Below are positions 50,101 to 58,788 of a stretch of 58,788 nucleotides of DNA, in pieces. The DNA comes from Mnemiopsis leidyi (lineage: Eukaryota > Ctenophora > Tentaculata > Lobata > Bolinopsidae): positions 14,073 to 72,860 of the forward strand of contig JH152975.1 of NCBI GenBank assembly GCA_000226015.1. The letters run 5' to 3'. Position 1 is the first letter of the stretch. Each line of letters opens with the position of its first letter. The notes under the pieces are model-generated. The model was not told the origin of the DNA. It was given only the letters and a program-made list of their open reading frames with translations, and did no database searches. A program made the position numbers and the translations under genes.

Positions 50101-53093
50101 CCCCGGACTTCGATCTGACATCCCCATGTGGTCCTGAGCGTAGGCGGTGATGAACCGGGCAAACCCCTCCTTGAGCCACAAGTCCTCCCACCACTTCAAG
50201 CTGACCATGTTCCCGAACCACATGTGGGACACTTCGTGTACCACCACACTTCGGCAGTACAGCTCGTTTTTGGGAGAAAGAGCGGTGCTCGCACTGTACA
50301 CACAGTCGTACTGGATATAAACATGGTGGTTAGTGTTTGGGCTTGGGCAGTGCATCTTAAGCATTCGAATGATTGAGAGGTGCCAAACTTTGTAGAAAAA
50401 ATTAGAAAGTTGTACGGCTTGTAACCGTCATCTTACCATAAGATGGATCATACCGATGTTTTCCATTCCACCGGCGTTGAAATCAAATATCCCGATGATA
50501 TCGAGTTTTTTGAACGGGTAGTTCACCCCAAGGTACTTCTCGTAGAAATCCAGAGAGCGTGCCGCTAGTTTTGCCGTCCGTAACGCCTCCTTCTTGGCGT
50601 AATCAGGCGTCAGTACTGTAACGGGGATACCCCGACCTGATTTCACACTTACCTGTTGAAATGTTGCTCTCATTGAACGCATTCTTTGACAAAGTATCTC
50701 CACGGAGGCCTGTCAGTGCACTCATCATGACGCTACTTGAGTTTGGTCGCTAAACTCTTACAAACTATGTGTTTTCTTGTAATTATTTTCTGGTTTCAGC
50801 TAATCGCCCCTGCTTTGTCGTGAGACTGAATTGATTAATTGAATATGCGTTAGAATGATCAATTCTTCGAATATCAGCCTTAATATCTTTTGACTTATTT
50901 CTGATTTTACAACTTGCATCTCCTTCTTTGGTGCCTTGTTATATGATTATGTTGCAAGGATTAGAATCCTACCTTGCCCATATCGTGTATATTGATGGCG
51001 AGAAGGTACACGCTCATGCTTTCAGTTTCCTCAAATTCAGTCCGAACTCTTTCTGTGGTAATCTTTTGTCTTGATTTTACTGGAGCCGCAGAGTTGGTGT
51101 AATGTGTTGCAGGGTGCTCTACAATTAGTTTAATCCTGGGAGGAAGTGTGATAAGAGTGGGAGGAAGTGTGATGAGAGTGGAAGGAAGTGTGATAAGAGT
51201 GGGAGAAAGTGTGATAAGAGTGGGAGGAAATGTGATAAGAGTGGGAAGAAGCGTGATGAGAGTGAGAGGAAGTGTGATGAGAGTGGGAGGAAGTGTGATG
51301 AGAGTGGGAGGAAGTGTGATGAGAGTAGGAGGAAGTGTTATGAGAGTGGGAGGGAGTGTGATAAGGCGAGTATCTTAAAAGCACTTTGACCAAATATGTC
51401 TAAAAATAGCGACTGTTCCGTAATTCTGGCACCATTTGCAATGCTTTTCTGTGGAATGGCTTCCAATAGGGTAACGTCAGACAACCAATAGGGTAACGTC
51501 AGACAACCATTTACTGGCAAATTTTAGGAAACAATGTGTAGGACATGTCTTAAGACGACTGCACCGGCACATCGCATATCATGTCCCCACCTTGATGTTA
51601 TGGGGCACTTTCCTTAAATTTCGGAAGTTACGCACATCTCTAAAAGCATTATATCAAGTCACCTGACTCTAAAAGAGGGTTCATCAAAGCAAGGAAAAGC
51701 CTCCCTAGCTTTGTCGGGCTCGAAGTGGGTTGTAACTTGCTTGTGCTTGTGCCCCCTGCCGTCCACATAGCCGGTCTTTATCACACCCTGCAGTGCCTCT
51801 CTTATCTTCCCGCGAAACCGTGCTACTATCTTGTACTGACCTAGTTGGAAGCAAATTCGATGTAGACCAAATACAAACAAGTTCGATCTCGAAACATTCG
51901 GTGAACCATATCGGAAATTTCTGTGGGAATATTGCCTTGTCAAGGTCAAAGTTGTGTTCAAAAGCCACGATGCCTGTTCAATGTTGAGAAAGTTAGAACA
52001 CCGACGCAGGTGATAAATTGCTTCATATTTAACTGTTATCGGCTGTTCTGAAGTAGCTAAATTGTAGCTATATAAGTTCTAACTAGTTAAGTTCTAAATA
52101 AGTAAGAGTAACTTTCATCAATGAAGTAAAAATAATTCCCATAAACCTTGTTACCTGGTTCGACATGAATTTGTGGTTTGATCAGCAGAATTTTCTTCTT
52201 TCTATCCGATATCGCTCTAGCAATCTTCCTCCTTTTTCCAGTGTGGTCTATCAAATTGATTCCATCTATCTGAGATGGTTCAGGTTACTTTGATACATTC
52301 CGTCCATATCTTAAAACTTATCAGTCTTATCGTCCGTGGAACATCTACATTCAACTCATATAGTAACCTACCACTTACGGTATCTGATAATCAAATATTA
52401 TGCGTCCCTACTCAATTGATATTGACAACATTTTTGTCACAACACCTTAGTTGTAGTGAACGGTCGATTTTGACGTACTGAACGCACGTACCGGTTATTT
52501 TGTAGCGAACGTTATTGAACGTTTGTGAACGTAAGACTAAGAGATCATCAAAATGAAAATTCGTGCCAACGCGGGAAACAAGCTGACGTGACGTCTAAAT
52601 GTCCAGAACGCGCGAAAATCTTCCAAGACATCGAGAAACGCGGGAAACAAGCTGACGTGACGTCTAAATTTTCATATTTCAAATCTGCGAGAAATATATT
52701 TCCGACTTTTTGACCATGAGCCATTACTCAAAACGTTCAGTACGTGATATGAGTTTAAGTGAACGCGTTCACAAACTATTTTTTAGTGAACGTTCACTAC
52801 GTCCACTACAACTAAGCACAACACGTATTCAATGAAGTCTGTCTGCTGTTATTATTTTCAATTATTTTCGGGCTTCGGCTAACCTCGTAATGTTTGGTAG
52901 ACGCGTAAAACCAGATGGTATTCCTCCTCTTCTTCACGTCGATCAAGATCTCAGTCCTGCCCTCGTATTTCCATTGTTCTAAGTCGAACTTGAGGTGGAG
53001 GAGTTGTTTGGAAGGGAGGACGTCACGTGACAGACGGGTAGAGTAGACCGAGGGTGCTAGGAGCAGAGCCTGGAGCACCACGAGTAGGGACAC
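47157..53093 (-). CDS. M1-family zinc aminopeptidase (aminopeptidase N/ERAP-like), 11 exons, secreted
   Basis: Exons on the minus strand, 5' to 3': 53093-52884, 52269-52155, 51840-51663, 51135-50973, 50652-50437, 50310-50061, 49893-49774, 49630-49437, 49173-49048, 48822-48651, 48088-47157. Phases match throughout and give 891 aa. Residues 1-18 (MSLLVVLQALLLAPSVYS) form a signal peptide, so unlike vertebrate aminopeptidase N there is no cytosolic tail plus membrane anchor; no C-terminal hydrophobic segment is seen either. Landmarks: FEPDKAREAFPCFDEPSF, the exopeptidase motif as GGMEN (residues 283-287, usual form GAMEN), zinc site HEVSH (319-323) with WFGN after it, third ligand Glu342, catalytic Tyr409 in NLSYAKG, then an ERAP1-C-like helical domain mostly in the last exon. 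All catalytic residues are present, so it should trim N-terminal residues from peptides outside the cell. The least certain junction is the exon 6 donor at 50060 (GTTCGT), chosen by phase. Orthology within the family is open. Confidence 0.92.
51136..51365. repeat. 21-bp minisatellite abutting an aminopeptidase acceptor
   Basis: About eleven units of plus-strand GTGGGAGGAAGTGTGATGAGA with few substitutions. On the transcribed (minus) strand the array is pyrimidine-rich and its last unit supplies the polypyrimidine tract and AG of the exon 4 acceptor (TTCCTCCCAG at 51136-51145). Open frames on both strands through it are artefacts of the 21-bp period. Confidence 0.9.
52446..52816. mobile_element. 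Non-autonomous DNA transposon (MITE), 371 bp, in aminopeptidase intron 1
   Basis: Terminal inverted repeats CTTAGTTGTAGTG and CACTACAACTAAG (13 bp, perfect) are flanked by a perfect 8-bp target duplication CACAACAC (52438-52445 and 52817-52824). Subterminal GTGAACG/CGTTCAC motifs are repeated many times at both ends, and two 36-bp direct repeats containing GCGGGAAACAAGCTGACGTG lie inside (about 52568 and 52636). No open frame for a transposase. An 8-bp duplication suits hAT- or P-like enzymes, but the terminus lacks the hAT CAGNG start; superfamily unassigned. Confidence 0.85.
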
Positions 53094-53895
53094 CTGGATC
53101 TGAATAGTTGTTGCTTTTTACAGTCGGATGTCTTGTTAAGGTTGTACCAGGCACAGTTTGAGATTTGAACCTTGATGTAAACTGATTTGTGAAGTTTCTT
53201 AATACACAATGTACAATGTACGATGTACAAGTACATCGTGTGATTGTGTTATATAAGATCGAAAATGTAAAATCAAGTTTCCTCAAGTAGACAATTAGCC
53301 TCCTCACCATTACATCACGTTTACGGTGTAAACAAATCTTCTAGTCTGGAGCCAAAATAATAATCCTAAAATAGCATTAACAACTCAAAAACGGCACAAT
53401 ACACAAATGGTATTAGCGGAGACTTTTGATGTACTTGATAATAGGCTGCAGAGTATAGTTAGGTAATCAATAAATCGAAAGTTCGATAGCCATCAAAGCT
53501 GTACCAGTGTACCATCTACAATACAATACCATCAGTTTTTTAAAGATAATTTATAATTTACGATACTTTTCAAATGTCAATAAAGCTAAAAATTCTGTCC
53601 ACATCTCTCATTCTCAATAAGAATCTGTCAGAATTTTATATTTTAAACCACGAGTGTAAAGATACAACTACATAATACATACTGTAGTTCTGTGATGTCT
53701 TGTCGCGTCATGAATAATTGTAAATCATTCTTTTGAATCGGAAGGACTCTTAAGTTCTTAAGGATCTTTAATCTTCACAGAATTCTTCAAATAACGTAAT
53801 TTCAACTGCACAGAAGCATCATTTCATTTAAAATGAGATAATTTGTCGATTTGGAGACAAATTGAAGCTGCAGATAAAAAGAATTTATCTTAAAA
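53094..53895. promoter_or_regulatory. Divergent intergenic region (aminopeptidase / MGCNSSSG gene)
   Basis: About 800 bases separate the two divergent start codons, so both 5' UTRs and promoters should lie here. A TATATAAG-like string lies near 53251. I see no firmer core-promoter signal and no gene. Confidence 0.4.
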
Positions 53896-55864
53896 ATGGG
53901 ATGCAATTCTTCAAGTGGTTGCATGTATTTGAAAAAGCGCAAGCGTATACGGTAGGTGCCAGTACTACATTTTGGGTGTCAAATACCACTTAGACTGAGT
54001 ATTAGCTGTGGCGTTTGCGTATTATTTTGCTTATCAAATTTCAACTAGAGTGAAATGCAAGTTCCTATATTGTAGTGTTTAACTGCAAGTTTCTGTTTAA
54101 GAACATCGCCTTTCAGTGTCCAAGATGTAAGTTTACTTTATCTTCTATTTTTAGTCTTTTTCTTATTCCCAGAAAAAAGCAAAATTCCCTGATCCACCTG
54201 AAATTTACACGCGTTTGTAGGTTTATCAACAGCCTGGAGGTTTTTTAAAATGTAAAAAAGCAGGTATCAGCTGTGTTTCAACTTTCAAATTTCCCAAATC
54301 TGAAGTGATTCGTAACCCTGATAAACAAGGAGCTTGTTTAAAACCACTTTGCAGGACTGCAGTTGTAGCTAACGCTGAGGAAGAACTATTACTCAGCGTG
54401 GTGGAGAAAGTCGCTCTAAAACCTTGCGAAGCGAGCTCTGCTTACGAGGATATCGTCATCTCTCACTCGACAGCCATACAAAACGATCGAAATTTGGTTC
54501 ATCAAGATTTCAGGTTGGTGTGAATGGCTTAAAATCTGTTTCATTTGAGGATTTTTTAAGTAGGTCGAATTGATATCAAAAAATTCAACCTAATCCATGC
54601 CGTCTACATTGTAATTTTACAAACTTCCGAACTTTCCAGTACCTAACGGTGCTCATTAGCATCGTTTATTGTAGCGTTTACTATTGAAGGAATGTGACAT
54701 CAAATTTGCTGAAAGTCTCGATTTGAAATCTCTAAATAACAGAACTAGCAGTCACGCAACGCTGCAACTAAAATCCTTGCACCACATCTTCTCCATTACA
54801 ATTACAGACGGAGATCAGAAAGCAGCAAAGTGATCAGCGTACCACCGACACCGAGGCGACTGTACTCTGATGTTCTGTTGGTCGGGGAGGGGCTAGGGGA
54901 GGGGCTGGGGGAGCCCACTCATGTAGCTCACATTCCCAGTAACCGCTTAACGATACAGCCTAGTGAGAGTAACTACACCATTCACAAGGTAGGGTTCTTT
55001 AACTCAACAAGTTTCTTAGCTGACTCTTGATTTTGTTAACAAGTTTCTTAGCTGACTCTTGATTTTGTTAACAAGTTTCTTAGCTGACTCTTGATTTTGT
55101 AACAAGTTTCTTAGCTGACTCTTGATTTGTTAACAAGTTTCTTAGCTGACTCTTGATTTGTTAACAAGTTTCTTAGCTGACTCTTGATTTGTTAACAAGT
55201 TTCTTAGCTGACTCTTGATTTTGTTAACAAGTTTCTTAGCTGACTCTTGATTTTGTGATTGGTTAAGAAATGTAAGAAACGGCGGCAATGAATGAATGAT
55301 TGTCATAAATAGCTAAATATGGGAGACATTTTCACTTAAACCGGTGAAAGCTAATCTGCTAATCTCTTGAGATCCGAATACTAGAGAGGGTGTTATTGGT
55401 TGATAATCAGCTCACTTTTGCAGTTTCAATTCAACAGGGAAGCATACCAAGATACCTTGATAATTGGCCAGTGCTTATCTAAGGACACAGATAAGGTTTA
55501 AATACCTTCACCAATCTTCTTTTTATCATTTTATCTTATTATTTTTATTATTTTGGGTATCCCCTGGAGTATTCCTCCTTTGCTTATTCTTCATACTTTC
55601 CTAATAGATTCGATGACTGATAAAGTACTGATCCAAATATTTGACCATAAAACCCGTAGTACTCTTCCTTTTATGAATTATCTAATAACAGGGTCTAGTA
55701 ACTGACTCAGACAGCGAGGAAGATCTAGAAGAACTTCCTCGTTTTCGGTCCCGACTGGCTCCAGTGGGACCCAAAGCCAAGGCAAGTGCTCGAGCTATCA
55801 GATCAGGGACCCTCAGCGGAGACGAGATTGAGATAATGCGTCACTGTCATGAGCAAGATTATGG
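53896..55864 (+). CDS. Unrecognised protein with N-myristoylation start (MGCNSSSG), 4 exons seen, 3' end not found
   Basis: Exons 53896-53951, 54271-54513, 54808-54988 and 55692-55864 join with consistent phases (2, 2, 0, ending in 2) for about 217 aa and an open end. The start MGCNSSSGC fits N-myristoylation (Gly2, Ser6) with nearby Cys for palmitoylation, and is followed by a basic cluster KKRKR, so membrane attachment from the cytosolic side is likely. Later parts are SVPPTPRRLYSDVLL in exon 3 and an acidic TDSDSEEDLEELPRF in exon 4, which ends GDEIEIMRHCHEQDYG. Exon 2 (CVSTFKFPKSEV...) is supported by phase and an open frame, but its acceptor has a poor pyrimidine tract. I recognise no family and propose no function. 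The next exon may lie beyond the intronless GPCR, which would make that receptor nested in an intron. A 31-32-bp tandem array follows the exon 3 donor. Confidence 0.6.
54999..55256 (+). repeat. 31-32-bp tandem array just after an exon 3 donor
   Basis: Eight units of AACAAGTTTCTTAGCTGACTC followed by TTGATTTTGTT, varying only in T-run length, begin about 15 bases after the donor at 54989. Each unit contains TTTCTTAG, a possible 3' splice site, and ends in AT-rich sequence. Confidence 0.92.
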
Positions 55865-56885
55865 GTGAGTCAACATAGATTAGATTTAGATTTCATGTCA
55901 GTTACGTAAGCCACGTATTTAACACGTGATGCAGCGAAGAATAACGGCGCCTGCAACTGTACATACATAGATAGCATGGCAGTTAAACAGCACATAGTGA
56001 TTATCGGCGATCGAAGACCATTATTTAGCCGTGCTGTCCCCATAGAAAACTGCACAACAGCTGGGAACTGTGACAATACGAGTCGCCTGCACAGGTGATG
56101 TCCACTGTGCGTCCTAAGAGGCTGATTAAGTATTGACAGCACTGCAAAATAACTTTCGAGGACAAAGTTCAGCTTCTGTTTCCGCAATCTGTTTAGGGGT
56201 TGTTGAGCATGACGCAGGCTGCCTCGTTACTTAGCAACCTGGCACTTAAATAGTAAGACTAGACTAGGCAGCTCGAAAAAGCGCCTAGAGTTGAGAAACA
56301 GACTAATGAACCATGGACAATATTCGCATATTTTCAAACACGCTTGCTTCTCGATCAAATTAATTATCTTGTCGCTCACGAAGTTATTTTCAATTATTAT
56401 TTTTACAACATTGTAAGTGCTTAGCGCTGCTGTTACACAATTATATAAGGTTTATGTAGTGTCGCCTTGAAACCCTACATTTTATAAGTGAGAGTTGTGC
56501 TGCAGCTTGTTCTACAGATCCCTCACAGCTGTATAGGCAATGCGGCATGGTTGGCTGTGAAATCACACAATCATGAAAAATTACACGTGATTGCCTTTAT
56601 TTCTATATTTGTTTTTGCTCCTTTATTCTCCAGATCCCTCATTTGCATTGCAATTTTTTGGTAATTTTGTTGGGTTTTGAGGGTATTTTTTGGGGAATAT
56701 CGTTTATTATTCTGGAACATGCTAGTAATAATCTGAATGATTGATCCATTTTATCAGAATCCCAATTTGAAGCACCAAGAAGTTCAAAACCTGTAAAAAC
56801 AATTGCTTCTATGTACCCTTTTACTGATATCCAATTATTTTATATTTTTTCTAAATCTAGAGTTTATTAGCTTCCGAATTTTGCG
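55865..56885. other. Intron or intergenic stretch before the GPCR
   Basis: AT-rich with a CpG-bearing patch at about 55910-56240 that may be transposon-derived. The open minus-strand frame across that patch (55870-56187) has no recognisable domain and I leave it out. Confidence 0.45.
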
Positions 56886-57941
56886 ATGGATAACAACGAA
56901 GACGCTTCTTCATGGGAAAAATATTGGTCTGTGTCCGCTTCAGCCACTTTTCATCGAATTTGGAGGTTCCAGATAGCAATGGGTCTGATCTCTTTCATCC
57001 TTGGGGTGCTTGGAAATGTCTTTGCTCTCTATGCGACAACCGCTCACAACGCCATAAAACTAGACAAAATGTCCATATGGATTGTAAAAAACCTGGCTGT
57101 TGCAGATATTTGCAATTGCTTCCTAATTATTTTTCCAATCCTTCTCAATCAATTTGGAAAAATCTACGGCTTGATCATCGTTAAAGAAAAGTTTAATGAA
57201 ATCATGGGATATTGTCGATACCTCTTTTTTGTGGGTAATATATTTCTGGTGAATATCATGTCACTGAACAAGCTGTTACGATGCCTTTTTCCGTTGAGGA
57301 ACTTGGTTACGACTAGATCCCAGAAATACATTGTTACTATAACAACGATCATTTTCAGTATGGTTCCAACACTCTACATTGTTTACGGGGTAAAAGTTGG
57401 CTTTGAGTATATTTCACCGATGTGGCAAGTAAAGAGTTATCATGGGGCGGCGAGAATCGGTCATTTTATAACTATTAGTAATACTTCTCTTATGAGCGAA
57501 TCGGAATTTTTGTTCAAGCAGATTGCTGTATACGGCTGCGGTGCTCTTCCATGTTTGTCATTGGTTATATTCAACTCAAGTTTGGTAATTTATGCTCTAT
57601 TAAAAGCCAGCGTAACAGTCAATAAGATGAATATATTGGTCATAATTTTGGTAACAACTGGATTTTTGGTTTCTTTTCTACCCCAACTTTTCTCTATGAC
57701 TTTTGGTGGAATGTCTGCAGAAGTTGTTGAATTGAACTGGTCCATTACCTACCTCGCAACTTGGATGAACCCGATCGTATATATAGCTGTCAACCCATCT
57801 TTCAGAAGATTCGCCTTAAGAAGGATACATTTCATGACAAAAATCTGTTCTTTCCAAAGAGTCCGACCTCTGAACTCTATAAATAGACATGATTCAGCGA
57901 TCAATACTCACAAGTCGTCAGCTATAGAGACACAAAATTGA
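56886..57941 (+). CDS. Class A (rhodopsin-like) G-protein-coupled receptor, intronless, atypical
   Basis: A single 351-codon frame with seven hydrophobic segments at about residues 30-52, 66-88, 110-133, 147-170, 214-239, 248-270 and 284-306. Class A markers: GN in TM1 (Asn44), LAVAD in TM2 (Asp74), Cys110 at the top of TM3, PLR after TM3, Pro266 in TM6 and NPIVY in TM7 (Asn295-Tyr299), then a basic helix-8-like SFRRFALRR. Departures: the DRY motif is NKL (128-130), the TM6 CWxP is SFLP, and the segment between TM4 and TM5 has no Cys to pair with Cys110. The N-terminus (about 29 aa) has no signal peptide. It should sit in the plasma membrane; ligand unknown. DRY and CWxP changes suggest unusual activation or constitutive/decoy behaviour, but that is inference. 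Intronless class A receptors are common. Its plus-strand neighbour upstream may enclose it. Confidence 0.85.
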   Translation: MDNNEDASSWEKYWSVSASATFHRIWRFQIAMGLISFILGVLGNVFALYATTAHNAIKLDKMSIWIVKNLAVADICNCFLIIFPILLNQFGKIYGLIIVKEKFNEIMGYCRYLFFVGNIFLVNIMSLNKLLRCLFPLRNLVTTRSQKYIVTITTIIFSMVPTLYIVYGVKVGFEYISPMWQVKSYHGAARIGHFITISNTSLMSESEFLFKQIAVYGCGALPCLSLVIFNSSLVIYALLKASVTVNKMNILVIILVTTGFLVSFLPQLFSMTFGGMSAEVVELNWSITYLATWMNPIVYIAVNPSFRRFALRRIHFMTKICSFQRVRPLNSINRHDSAINTHKSSAIETQN

Positions 57942-58428
57942 GTATACTTGACAACTGCGTTAAAAAGTGGGACTGTGTTCATTAAGGTCGATTTTTGGTA
58001 ATTTTTTACAAAAAAATGCATGACTCGGTCACTCAATACTAATCCATAATGATATACATTAATCAACAGCGCTGGCAAGCCCAACCGGGGCGGCGGGGTC
58101 CTATCTACGCTCAACCGGCTCCCAACCGGCAATGGGATTGGATCGAAGTAGTTAGTACCAAAAAGGCTGTAAGATAACCTAGTTTCATATAATTTTTAAG
58201 GAAGCAGTTGCATCAACTGATAATTCCTAAAAAAATATGCTAGCTGATAATTTACCTGACTGTATAATATTGATATTGCTGTCGACCCTTCCTAAAGAAT
58301 CACTTCTCTGGTTACTTTTTCTCGTGCGTTTTAAATTTTATCTCTCCTGCTCCGCTGACTTGTTGCTCAAGTAATATCACGTTTCATGCACGGCAAATAA
58401 CGTACAGTGGCCTGATTTTCTTGGCAAA
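57942..58428. other. Region after the GPCR
   Basis: No gene, array or clear polyadenylation hexamer seen. Short AT-rich sequence only. Confidence 0.5.
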
Positions 58429-58788
58429 ATGACGTATTCATTCGACGAATTACAAGGATTTCTCAAAGATTGCAGGAAACACCGGACTAATATATTGGAA
58501 AAACTAGCCCATGGGAAAGATTGGACGATAGATAGCTTTTCTGATAGAGCAAATTCTCGCGATGAACTGGCAAAAGCTGTTTACTACTTTGATAACAATT
58601 TGAATCAAGCCATGAAGTTGTTAGATAAAGTGCACAGTGAGCATTTTGCTGCTGTCAAAGACTAGCTGAGGTAAGGAAGGACAATGGCCAACTTGCGATA
58701 GAAGCAGTAAATTCATTAAAATCTGCCATCGATAGAAAAATTAGTGGATTCGGCTGTCGATGAGGCTAAAGGAAAACTTTGGATTGGA
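58429..58788 (+). pseudogene. Helical ORF, apparently interrupted by frame changes, cut by the window end
   Basis: An ATG frame of 78 codons (58429-58665, starting MTYSFDELQGF) is predicted helical and charged. Just past its stop, another frame opens with similar helical character (RLAEVRKDNGQLAIEAV, from about 58660), and a third near the window end (VDSAVDEAKGKLWIG). Two one-base frame changes in about 80 bases would make one longer coiled protein, as in a decayed gene or retroelement, or a region with sequencing indels. Alternatively the AG|GTAAGG at about 58670 is a donor and the last part is intron. No domain is recognised, and I cannot tell these apart from this window. Confidence 0.35.

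Noticed and set aside
51130-51393. His/Ser-rich (minus) and Gly/Val/Arg-rich (plus) repeat proteins
   Set aside because: Both come from the 21-bp intronic minisatellite, whose period is a multiple of three.
51663-51973. Apparent one-base frameshift in aminopeptidase exon 3
   Set aside because: It arises only if the exon is extended upstream to an AG at 51974. Using the AG just before 51840 gives matching phase and restores the family sequence HVEPGQYKIVARFRGKI, so there is no frameshift.
54073-54250. Frame with a CPRC motif and hydrophobic run between exons 1 and 2 of the MGCNSSSG gene
   Set aside because: Phase does not match exon 1 at usable splice sites, it runs to a stop, and it matches no family.
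54241-54513. THAP-type zinc finger suggested by FKFPK after a Cys
   Set aside because: Only that short string resembles a THAP domain; the C2CH spacing, the later Trp and the AVP motif are not there.

Overview
This window is nuclear DNA from an animal. Coding sequence is broken into short exons joined by GT-AG introns, two genes are intronless, and the intervening DNA is AT-rich and full of tandem arrays and small non-coding transposons. A DLGAP/GKAP homologue, a secreted M1 aminopeptidase and a class A GPCR fit a metazoan. The intronless GPCR with a degenerate DRY motif and the compact DLGAP lean towards an invertebrate, perhaps a non-bilaterian, but I cannot place the species. Assembly gaps (N) lie at 19592-19602 and 43678-44027.

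Layout. 55-963 (-): intronless NTAN1, an N-terminal asparagine amidohydrolase. 964-6941: intergenic DNA with two tRNA-derived SINE copies, a dispersed GC-rich repeat family and a 1.5 kb foldback element. 6942-11419 (+): TATDN3-type metal-dependent hydrolase in four exons, all metal ligands present. 13260-27868 (+): DLGAP/GKAP-family scaffold in six exons, with a 7.3 kb intron holding a 17-bp minisatellite. 27869-32260: intergenic DNA with more of the GC-rich family and a SINE interrupted by a hAT-like MITE. 32261-45445 (+): seven-bladed WD40 protein with a Ser-rich tail, eight exons, total frame closes at 419 aa. 47157-53093 (-): M1 zinc aminopeptidase in eleven exons, frame closes at 891 aa, signal peptide and full active site. 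53896-55864 and beyond (+): unrecognised protein starting MGCNSSSG (probable N-myristoylation), divergent from the aminopeptidase. 56886-57941 (+): intronless class A GPCR. 58429-58788 (+): helical ORF that looks broken by frame changes, cut by the window end.

The exon models were assembled by hand: each junction was accepted only where GT/AG sites, codon phase and family homology agreed. There is no operon logic; the genes look like unrelated neighbours (signalling scaffold, proteostasis, nuclease-like hydrolase, peptidase, receptor). The most distinctive theme is that several tandem arrays sit exactly against splice junctions (41530, 51136, 54989). One array has units that each carry a fused 3'/5' splice-site sequence resembling a recursive splice site, and a nearby acceptor has itself been duplicated. 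Other notable items are a complete 371-bp DNA transposon with perfect 8-bp target duplications inside an aminopeptidase intron, a pre-miRNA-like hairpin, and an assembly gap whose two flanks are the same sequence.
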